From positions 1 through 12,226 of the forward strand of contig CAMHEP010000035.1 in NCBI GenBank assembly GCA_946184195.1: a stretch of 12,226 nt of DNA. The letters run 5' to 3'. The stretch comes from an uncultured Bacteroidales bacterium. GTDB lineage: Bacteria; Bacteroidota; Bacteroidia; Bacteroidales; Paludibacteraceae. Made by a program: the position numbers and the translations under genes. This document shows, in pieces, positions 1 to 6,042 of this stretch (position 1 is its first letter; each line of letters begins with the position of its first letter). The notes under the pieces were generated by a model that searched no databases, was not told the origin of the DNA, and saw only the letters and a list, made by a program, of their open reading frames with translations.

Positions 1-918
1 GGAACAACGACCGAGCCTGCCTTGGCTTTCCGTCTGCTGAAGACACAACTGGAGAAACAAGTAGGTAAAGCTGATGCCCAGAAACTGATTATCTGCATCA
101 CCGATGCCAAGAAAGGTGCGTTGCGCACCCTGGCTACTCAGGAAGGATACAAGACTTTCGTCATTGAGGATAACATAGGCGGTCGCTTCAGTGTACTCTC
201 ACCTGTAGGACTATTACCCATCGCATGCGCCGGCTTTGACATCGAGAAACTTATCGATGGCGCTGAGCGTATGGAGAAAGTGTGCGGTATTGACACTCCG
301 CTCGCCGAGAACCCTGCTGCTCAATACGCAGCTGCACGTAACATACTCTATAAGGAACAAGGCAAGAAGGTGGAACTGCTCGTCAATTTCCATCCTAAAC
401 TCCACTACGTGAGTGAATGGTGGAAACAACTGTTCGGCGAGAGTGAGGGTAAAGACAAGAAAGGTATCTTCCCTGCCAGTGTCGACTTCACGACAGACCT
501 GCACTCTATGGGGCAGTATATCCAGGACGGTGAGCGCCACCTCATGGAGACCGTTATCAGTGTGATGGAGCCCAACCATAAAGTAGAGTTCCCGCACGAC
601 GAGCAGAACCTGGATGGGTTGAACTTCCTTGCCGGTAAACGTGTAGACGAAGTGAACAAGATGGCTGAATTAGGTACACAGATTGCCCACGTGGACGGCG
701 GTGTGCCCAATATGAAGATTGAGATGCCTCAGTTGAACGAATATTATTTAGGACAACTTATTTACTTCTTCGAGCGCGCCTGCGGTATCAGCGGTTACAT
801 CCTGGATGTGAATCCGTTCAACCAACCCGGTGTAGAAGCCTACAAGAAGAATATGTTTGCATTGCTCGACAAGCCCGGTTATGAGGCAGAGTCGGCAGCT
901 ATCAAAGCTCGTCTATAA
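1..918 (+). CDS. pgi: Glucose-6-phosphate isomerase, 3' part (5' end outside window)
   Basis: Interconverts glucose 6-phosphate and fructose 6-phosphate in the cytoplasm (glycolysis and gluconeogenesis). The frame is open from base 1 and gives 305 residues. It starts inside the family's GTTTEP-ALAFR sugar-phosphate-binding segment, so roughly the first 140 residues are missing compared with usual bacterial enzymes of about 445. The PGI signature DNIGGRFS-VLSPVG lies at visible residues 57-70. DLHSMGQ in the middle and FNQPGVEAYKKN near the C-terminus are the expected active-site segments. The TTG at 22 is not a start, because homology continues upstream of it. The TAA stop at 916-918 is immediately followed by the fbp ATG, so the two are surely co-transcribed. 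Identification is firm; only the 5' end is unknown. Confidence 0.96.
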   Translation, partial: GTTTEPALAFRLLKTQLEKQVGKADAQKLIICITDAKKGALRTLATQEGYKTFVIEDNIGGRFSVLSPVGLLPIACAGFDIEKLIDGAERMEKVCGIDTPLAENPAAQYAAARNILYKEQGKKVELLVNFHPKLHYVSEWWKQLFGESEGKDKKGIFPASVDFTTDLHSMGQYIQDGERHLMETVISVMEPNHKVEFPHDEQNLDGLNFLAGKRVDEVNKMAELGTQIAHVDGGVPNMKIEMPQLNEYYLGQLIYFFERACGISGYILDVNPFNQPGVEAYKKNMFALLDKPGYEAESAAIKARL

Positions 919-2901
919 ATGGATAAATACCTGCATTTGCTCAGTGAGAAGTTCCCTACGACGAACGCGGTGGTGACGGAGCTTATCAATCTCCATGCCA
1001 TCCTATCGTTACCCAAGGGAACAGAGCACTTCGTGAGCGACCTTCACGGAGCATCCACTGCGTTTATACACATGGTGAAGAATGCCAGTGGGGTCATCCG
1101 CCGCAAGGTGGATGACCTCTACGGCGATAGCATGAGCGAGGCAGAGAAACGCGCACTATGTGCACTCATCTATTATCCCGATGAGCGCATAGAACTGGTA
1201 CATCAGCAAGGGCTCGATATTGAGGGGCTACCTATCCCGTTGCCGGAGGACCACCAAGCCGCTATGCGCTATTGGTACTCACGACGTTTACACCAGGTAA
1301 CCGAGGTAGCACGTGCCGTGACGGTGAAATATTCGCGTAGCAAGGTGCGCAAGCTCCTGCCGCAAGATTTTGCCTATGTCATCGAGGAACTCTTACACGA
1401 GAGTCGTGTGGAGGATAGACAGGACTATTTCAACGCCATTATCGATGGTATCATCCGTACACGATGCTCCGAGCAGCTACTGATAGCTATCTCCTACCTC
1501 ATCCATACGCTCACTATCGACACACTGCATGTGGTAGGAGATATCTTCGACCGAGGTCCGGGAGCAGACAAGATAATGGAAGTGCTCAGTACTGTGCATG
1601 ACTACGATATCCAATGGGGTAACCACGATATCGAATGGATGGGTGCGATGGCAGGCAATGCCGCGCTACTCGCCACAGTGCTGCGTGTCAGCATTCGCTA
1701 TGCTAATATCGAGACGTTGGAGGAGGGCTATGGTATCAACCTCCTGCCACTCGCTAACTTCGCGATGGAGACCTATGGCAACGACCCTTGTACCATCTGG
1801 CAGACCAAGGACTTTGAGAACAACCCGCGTCTGACACGCTCGGCACAACTCATGGCAAAGATGCACAAGGCTATCTCTATCATCCAGTTTAAACTGGAGG
1901 GTGAGATTATCCGACGCCATCCTGAGTATGAGATGGACGACAGGCTGTTGCTGGACAAGATAGACCTGCAACGCGGCACTATACATATAGGCGACAAGGA
2001 CTACCCACTCACCGATACTAACCTACCGACTATCAATGCGGAAGACCCGTACAAGTTAAGCGAGGAGGAGGATGAACTGATGACCCAACTGCTCCGTTCG
2101 TTCCGCAAGTCGGAGAAGATGCAGAAGCACCTGCGCATGCTGTATCAGCACGGGTCACTCTTCCTCGTCCGTAACGGTTTCCTACTCTACCATGCTGCCA
2201 TCCCCATGAATGAAGACGGCACTTTCAAGGAAGTCAACGTGTGTGGTCAACGCGTGAGCGGACGAGCTCTGATGGAACGTATAGACGAGGTTGTGCGAAA
2301 GGCGTACTATGGACGTGGTAAAGAGAAGGAGGAGGCTCTCGACTATATGCTCTACCTATGGTGCGGCTACGGTTCTCCCCTCTTCAATAAGGATAAGATG
2401 ACCACCTTTGAGCGCTATTTTATCGACGACAAGCAATTGGCTAAAGAGAAGAAAGGTGCCTACTATGGTCTATGTGACCAACGTGATACATGCGAACGTA
2501 TTCTGCGTGAGTTCGGTCTCGACCCGGAGACGGGGCGTATCGTCAACGGGCATATCCCCGTGCGTACTATCAAAGGCGAGACACCTATCCGTGCCGAGGG
2601 AAAACGTTTCGTCATAGACGGCGGTTTCAGTAAGCCCTACCAAGAGAAGACCGGTATAGCCGGTTATACGCTGATATACAATAGCCATGGTATACAACTG
2701 GTAGAGCATGAGGAATTTGAATCGCGTGAACGGGCTATCCTATCCGGCTCAGACATACACAGCCGTACCCTGCTACAAGATTTCTCCAAACGTCGCATGC
2801 TAATCAGCGACACCGATCAGGGGAAGATACTCGAAGAACAGGTACGCGATCTCAACCGATTGCTGGAAGCATACCAGAACGGTACCATCAAAGAGATGTA
2901 A
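919..2901 (+). CDS. fbp: Fructose-1,6-bisphosphatase, class III
   Basis: Hydrolyses fructose 1,6-bisphosphate to fructose 6-phosphate and phosphate, the committed step of gluconeogenesis in the cytoplasm. At 660 residues it has the size of the class III family (Firmicutes and Bacteroidota), unlike the roughly 330-residue class I enzymes. The calcineurin-type metallophosphatase motifs are visible: SDLHG at 40-44, GDIFDRG at 207-213, GNHD at 234-237, NGHIPV at 543-548 and DGGFSKPYQ at 567-575. These supply the metal-binding Asp, His and Asn residues. The ATG at 919 abuts the pgi TAA with no spacer, and I see no clear Shine-Dalgarno. This is normal in Bacteroidota and suggests translational coupling. 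Its product is the substrate of Pgi, so the pair forms a short gluconeogenic unit. It converges with rluB 14 nt downstream. Confidence 0.97.
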   Translation: MDKYLHLLSEKFPTTNAVVTELINLHAILSLPKGTEHFVSDLHGASTAFIHMVKNASGVIRRKVDDLYGDSMSEAEKRALCALIYYPDERIELVHQQGLDIEGLPIPLPEDHQAAMRYWYSRRLHQVTEVARAVTVKYSRSKVRKLLPQDFAYVIEELLHESRVEDRQDYFNAIIDGIIRTRCSEQLLIAISYLIHTLTIDTLHVVGDIFDRGPGADKIMEVLSTVHDYDIQWGNHDIEWMGAMAGNAALLATVLRVSIRYANIETLEEGYGINLLPLANFAMETYGNDPCTIWQTKDFENNPRLTRSAQLMAKMHKAISIIQFKLEGEIIRRHPEYEMDDRLLLDKIDLQRGTIHIGDKDYPLTDTNLPTINAEDPYKLSEEEDELMTQLLRSFRKSEKMQKHLRMLYQHGSLFLVRNGFLLYHAAIPMNEDGTFKEVNVCGQRVSGRALMERIDEVVRKAYYGRGKEKEEALDYMLYLWCGYGSPLFNKDKMTTFERYFIDDKQLAKEKKGAYYGLCDQRDTCERILREFGLDPETGRIVNGHIPVRTIKGETPIRAEGKRFVIDGGFSKPYQEKTGIAGYTLIYNSHGIQLVEHEEFESRERAILSGSDIHSRTLLQDFSKRRMLISDTDQGKILEEQVRDLNRLLEAYQNGTIKEM

Positions 2902-2935
2902 AAAAAATGGGGGCCTTATTCAAAGGCTCCCATTT
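2900..2935 (-). terminator. Intrinsic terminator of rluB, overlapping its last codons
   Basis: Arms 2905-2917 and 2923-2935 form a 13-bp stem around a 5-nt loop. The one imperfection (2912/2928) is a G-U pair in + strand RNA and an A-C mismatch in - strand RNA. On the - strand the hairpin is followed by eight T residues (2907-2900), so it should stop rluB transcription. The first arm is made of the final rluB codons (Met-Gly-Ala-Phe), and the stop codon lies at the loop. In the + direction only a short ATTT ends the second arm, so termination of fbp here is possible but weaker. Confidence 0.85.
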
Positions 2936-4073
2936 GCAACATATTCACTTCCTTCGCAGTAAGGAAACGCCATTTGCCGCGACCTACATTCTTCTTGGTC
3001 AGACCGGCAAAACTGGTGCGGTCAAGGTTAGTTACCTTATATCCTACTTTCTCGAAGATACGCCTAACCACACGATTTTGTCCGGAGTGAATCTCCAGCC
3101 CCAGGTGCTTACGTTTGTTCTCTTTGGGGAATTCGAGTGCATCGGGCACTATCACTTCGCCGTCCAACTCCACACCTTGTCTAATGATAGCCTCGTCAAC
3201 GGGCTCTAACTCGCGGTCGAGAGTAACAGCATAAATCTTCTTCTTGTTGAACTTAGGATGTGTGAGTTTGGCAGCCAAGTCGCCGTCATTGGTAAGCAGC
3301 AGCACACCCGTGGTATTCCTATCCAGACGACCGACAGGATAGATACGTTCGTTGCATGCATTGCGCACGATGTCAAGCACCGTACGACGCTCCTCGGGGT
3401 CGTCGCTGGTAGTGACGGTATTCTTGGGTTTATTGAGCAGGATATATACCTTGCGCTCACGTCTAACAGGTTGGTCGTGGAACATAATCTTGTCCGTCGG
3501 GAGGACCTTTGCTCCCAATTCGGAAACCACCTCACCATTCACCGTGATGACACCTGCTTGGATAAAGTCGTCTGCCTCTCGACGTGAGCAGATGCCGGCA
3601 TTGGCTAAATATTTATTGAGACGGATGGGTTTAGTCGGATCCTCATAGTTGCGGATATACTCCATCTGTTTCTTGTGTCCATACACATTTTGATTGCGCT
3701 GTATGCGGGGACGATAGCCGCCCTGCGGACGCTGTTGATAGCCGCCTTCTTCGCCGTTGTTGTTGAAACGGGGACGATAGCCGCCCTGAGGACGCTGCTG
3801 ATAGCCGCCCTCAGCGCTGTTGTTATTGAAACGAGGACGATAGCCTCCCTGAGGACGCTGCTGATAGCCGCCCTCAGCGCTATCATTATTGAAACGTGGA
3901 CGGTAACCTCCTTGAGGACGTTGCTGATAGCCGCCACGATAGTCATTGTTATTGTTAAAACGCGGACGGAAACGTGCTCCTTCCGATGACTGTGAGAAGT
4001 CCCTTTGCTCGCCTGAATTCTCATTCCGACGGAAGCCACCCGGACGCGAGGTGTGATTGTCGTTATTAAACAT
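2916..4073 (-). CDS. rluB: 23S rRNA pseudouridine synthase, RluB/RsuA family, with repetitive N-terminal tail
   Basis: Converts a specific uridine of ribosomal RNA to pseudouridine; by family the likely target is 23S rRNA, though RluB and RsuA-like members are hard to separate by eye. The protein has 385 residues. Residues 1-149 are a low-complexity tail rich in Gly, Arg, Asn, Gln and Tyr. An S4 RNA-binding domain follows at about 150-197 (IRLNKYLANAG-ICSRREAD), then the synthase domain at about 205-380. The catalytic motif GRLDRNTTG contains the nucleophile Asp251. RVVRRIFEKVGY near the C-terminus is also typical. The tail holds 3.7 copies of a 21-residue unit. The ATG at 4073 lies before the repeats, and no alternative start is needed. 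The gene is separated from rpmF by a terminator, so it probably has its own promoter in 4074-4136, where I see no clear consensus. Confidence 0.93.
   Translation of the reverse strand: MFNNDNHTSRPGGFRRNENSGEQRDFSQSSEGARFRPRFNNNNDYRGGYQQRPQGGYRPRFNNDSAEGGYQQRPQGGYRPRFNNNSAEGGYQQRPQGGYRPRFNNNGEEGGYQQRPQGGYRPRIQRNQNVYGHKKQMEYIRNYEDPTKPIRLNKYLANAGICSRREADDFIQAGVITVNGEVVSELGAKVLPTDKIMFHDQPVRRERKVYILLNKPKNTVTTSDDPEERRTVLDIVRNACNERIYPVGRLDRNTTGVLLLTNDGDLAAKLTHPKFNKKKIYAVTLDRELEPVDEAIIRQGVELDGEVIVPDALEFPKENKRKHLGLEIHSGQNRVVRRIFEKVGYKVTNLDRTSFAGLTKKNVGRGKWRFLTAKEVNMLQMGAFE
3702..3935 (-). repeat. 63-bp in-frame tandem repeat in the rluB tail
   Basis: The unit boundaries fall at 3935, 3872, 3809 and 3746, exactly 63 bp apart. 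This gives three full copies and a shorter fourth. Each copy encodes GGYQQRPQ, then GGYRPRFNN, then four residues that vary (DSAE, NSAE, GEE-type), so each unit is itself a partial duplication of a GGY-RP motif. Residues are 47-67, 68-88, 89-109 and 110-125. Copies 2 and 3 are nearly identical in bases, suggesting recent expansion or homogenisation. Confidence 0.93.
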
Positions 4074-4136
4074 AAATAATGTTGAATTATAAGGTTATAA
4101 TAAATAGTATATCTTTTTTGTCCTATGTTTTGAGAG

Positions 4137-4189
4137 AAAAATGCCAAGACACCAAGCACATACACTCTTGCTTAGTCGTCTTGGCATTT
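4137..4189 (-). terminator. Intrinsic terminator after rpmF
   Basis: Arms 4139-4150 (AAATGCCAAGAC) and 4178-4189 are perfectly complementary over 12 bp. A second inner helix, AAGCA at 4154-4158 with TGCTT at 4169-4173, is separated by a small internal loop. On the - strand the stem runs into five T residues (4141-4137), the classical form. It lies 35 nt beyond the rpmF stop and 64 nt before rluB, so it ends the DUF177-rpmF unit. Confidence 0.85.
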
Positions 4190-4223
4190 CATCGAATTAA
4201 AAAGTGCATCTCGCTATCTCAGC

Positions 4224-4409
4224 TTATGCTTCTGCTGCATGCTCAACAGCCAATTTACCACGATAGTAGCCGCAAGAGGGGCAAACGGTGTGGTAGATGT
4301 AGTGAGCACCGCAGTTCGGGCAGATTGCCAATGCAGGCATCTTAGCCACGTCATGGGTACGACGTTTCGCTTGTCTGGTGTGCGATTGTCTTCGTTTTGG
4401 ATGTGCCAT
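4224..4409 (-). CDS. rpmF: 50S ribosomal protein L32
   Basis: Small component of the large ribosomal subunit. The 61-residue protein begins MAHPKRRQSHTRQAKRR, the conserved basic L32 start, and carries a zinc-ribbon of the four-Cys type: C30-PN-C33 and C43-PS-C46. The C-terminal GYYRGK is also typical. The ATG at 4409 gives the usual length. It lies 28 nt after the DUF177 gene, the conserved pairing across bacteria, so the two are read from the promoter upstream of DUF177. A strong terminator follows it. Fatty-acid genes such as fabH, often found next to rpmF in other bacteria, are not here. Confidence 0.96.
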   Translation of the reverse strand: MAHPKRRQSHTRQAKRRTHDVAKMPALAICPNCGAHYIYHTVCPSCGYYRGKLAVEHAAEA

Positions 4410-4437
4410 ATTTCACAAAATATTAATTATTAAACAT

Positions 4438-4881
4438 TCAATTATCGTTATGATAGTATTCGGGCTCTTCGTGGGTGCGGCAAAGGTGGTCTTGGAGAAG
4501 TGCAATCATCTCAGGATTGCAACCGCCTTCAGGGTGACAATGCACGGTAGGAAGATTTACTATTATCAATTCATATGCCAGCCAGTTGAGGTCCAGTACC
4601 TCAGGCTCGTCGTCAAACTCCATCTTCTGCTCCTCGTTAAGCTCGATGGACATAGGCTCAAGGCATCTGTCGCAGGTGACCATCACTTTGCCGTCAATGC
4701 TTACCATCAGGTCAAAGTCCTGCTCCCTAAGCGCCAAATGCGCTCTCACCTCGATATTGCCGCCCAAAAGGAAAGTGTCCTCAATCTCACGGAAATAACT
4801 GTCACTCAGGCTAAAGGCGTAATCATATTGCCCCACTTCCAACCGTTTGAGCTCCACAATATGTGCGTTATTCTCCGTCAT
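4438..4881 (-). CDS. DUF177 (YceD-type) protein
   Basis: Member of the DUF177/YceD family, which in other bacteria is linked to 23S rRNA accumulation; a role in large-subunit biogenesis is inferred from the family and from its conserved position before rpmF. The 147-residue, acidic protein has C70-DR-C73 (in CDRCLEP) and a later C115-HPEGG-C121, a four-Cys layout that could bind zinc. The frame stays open to a TTG at 4899, but the ATG at 4881 (MTENN) is preferred. It gives the normal family start and lies about 24 nt after the predicted transcription start, whereas the TTG would sit only a few bases from it. Coding ends 28 nt before rpmF. Confidence 0.88.
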   Translation of the reverse strand: MTENNAHIVELKRLEVGQYDYAFSLSDSYFREIEDTFLLGGNIEVRAHLALREQDFDLMVSIDGKVMVTCDRCLEPMSIELNEEQKMEFDDEPEVLDLNWLAYELIIVNLPTVHCHPEGGCNPEMIALLQDHLCRTHEEPEYYHNDN

Positions 4882-4909
4882 CAAGACACATGCTCCCAAA
4901 TTGAGCGTG

Positions 4910-4941
4910 CAAAGTTACTGCTTTTTTCTGAAATACGCAAA
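4910..4941 (-). promoter_or_regulatory. Bacteroides-type promoter for DUF177-rpmF
   Basis: On the - strand TTTG (4941-4938) is followed after 20 nt by TAACTTTG (4917-4910). This matches the Bacteroidota primary sigma consensus TTTG ... TAnnTTTG at its usual spacing. Transcription would begin near 4905, leaving a leader of about 24 nt before the ATG at 4881. It sits between the pheS stop and DUF177, so the ribosomal-protein unit does not depend on pheS read-through. Confidence 0.7.
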
Positions 4942-4968
4942 TCTTTTCTTTCTTTTTTGCCAAAAAAG

Positions 4969-6012
4969 TTAGCAACTCTTGAACTGACGCAGGAAACGCA
5001 CATCGTTCTCACTGAAAAGACGCAAGTCTTTGACACGATACTTGAGGTTCGTGATACGTTCTACCCCAAGTCCGAAGGCATAGCCCGTATAAACCTTACT
5101 ATCAATGCCGCAAGCTTCCAGTACATTGGGGTCAACCATACCGCAACCGAGTATCTCTACCCATCCGGTGCCTTTACAGAACGAGCATCCCTTTCCGCCG
5201 CATATATCACAACTAATATCCATCTCGGCGCTGGGTTCAGTGAAGGGGAAATAACTGGGGCGTAGACGTATCTTGGTGTCCTCGCCGAACATCTCCTTGG
5301 CGAAATAGAGCAACACCTCTCTGAGGTCTGCGAAGCTCACATTCTTATCTATATAGAGTCCCTCTATCTGGTGGAAGAAACAGTGTGCACGGGCCGAGAT
5401 AGCCTCGTTGCGGTATACGCGTCCCGGGCAGAGGACGCGAATAGGAGGTTTTTGGTTGAGCATGACACGTGTCTGCACCGAACTGGTGTGTGTACGCAGC
5501 AACACATCGGTCGGTTTCTGCTCGCCCTCGGTTTTCTCGATGAAGAAAGTATCCTGCATGTCGCGTGCCGGATGCTCCGGTGCAAAGTTCAGCAGGCTGA
5601 AGACGTGCTTGTCGTCCTCCACCTCCGGTCCGTCAGCTACGGTGAAGCCTATACGGCTGAAGATATCGATAATCTCCTCCCTGACAAGGCTGAGCGGGTG
5701 GCGCGTACCGAGTTCCAGAGGGTCGGGCGTACGAGTGAGGTCTTCGCGCGGAGTAGCAGCCGCTACGGCGGCTCCGAGTTGGTCCTTCATCTCGCGGAAA
5801 CGCGACTCATAGAGTTGCTTGAGCTGATTGAGCGGAGCACCAATAGCCGCTTTTTCCTCTTTGGGAATAGCACGGAACTCCTCGTAGAGTTGGGTAATCT
5901 CGCCCTTCTTAGCCAAATACTTGATGCGCAGCGCTTCCAACTCGGCGGCGTTCTGCGCTTTAATATCATTCACTTGCTGCTGCAAGGCAGCAATTTTCTC
6001 TTGAATAGTCAT
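4969..6012 (-). CDS. pheS: Phenylalanine-tRNA ligase alpha subunit
   Basis: Catalytic subunit of the alpha2-beta2 enzyme that charges tRNA-Phe. At 347 residues it has normal length. Residues 1-90 form the charged, coiled-coil tRNA-contacting arm. The class II catalytic core follows: TRHPLSLV (motif 1 region), GRVYRNEAISARAHCFFHQ (motif 2) and GYAFGLGVERI (motif 3). The Phe-pocket alanine is A312 in GYAFG. A CxxC-x4-CxxC cluster (C268, C271, C276, C279) lies between motifs 2 and 3 and resembles a zinc knuckle; E. coli PheS has no such complete cluster as far as I recall. pheT is not in this window, so the two subunits are unlinked or separated here. It starts 30 nt after the dcp stop and could be read with it. 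Confidence 0.97.
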   Translation of the reverse strand: MTIQEKIAALQQQVNDIKAQNAAELEALRIKYLAKKGEITQLYEEFRAIPKEEKAAIGAPLNQLKQLYESRFREMKDQLGAAVAAATPREDLTRTPDPLELGTRHPLSLVREEIIDIFSRIGFTVADGPEVEDDKHVFSLLNFAPEHPARDMQDTFFIEKTEGEQKPTDVLLRTHTSSVQTRVMLNQKPPIRVLCPGRVYRNEAISARAHCFFHQIEGLYIDKNVSFADLREVLLYFAKEMFGEDTKIRLRPSYFPFTEPSAEMDISCDICGGKGCSFCKGTGWVEILGCGMVDPNVLEACGIDSKVYTGYAFGLGVERITNLKYRVKDLRLFSENDVRFLRQFKSC

Positions 6013-6042
6013 ATAGTAAATATAGAATGAGTGAACACATTA

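Noticed and set aside
22..24. TTG as the start of pgi
   Set aside because: The conserved GTTTEP segment continues upstream to base 1, so the gene is cut by the window edge.
3702..3935. Regularly spaced repeats as a possible CRISPR array
   Set aside because: The units are contiguous, in frame and 63 bp long, with no unique spacers and no cas genes.
3675..3989. + strand frame with repeated hydrophobic AALRTLLIAA-type units, looking like a membrane repeat protein
   Set aside because: It is the antisense reading of the 63-bp rluB repeat; the repetition comes from that gene.
4074..4136. Promoter for rluB in the AT-rich stretch upstream
   Set aside because: A promoter is expected, but no TTTG/TAnnTTTG pair at correct spacing is visible, so none is called.
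4882..4899. TTG start at 4899 for the DUF177 gene
   Set aside because: It lies only a few bases after the predicted transcription start; the ATG at 4881 fits better.
4952..4967. Short palindrome CTTTTTTG-CCAAAAAAG after pheS as a terminator
   Set aside because: The stem is almost all A-T with a 2-3 nt centre and the next - strand bases are A-rich, so it is a poor terminator.
4378..5265. Long + strand open frame (295 codons) across rpmF, DUF177 and pheS
   Set aside because: It runs antisense to three well-identified genes, has no recognisable domain, and crosses their boundaries and the promoter.
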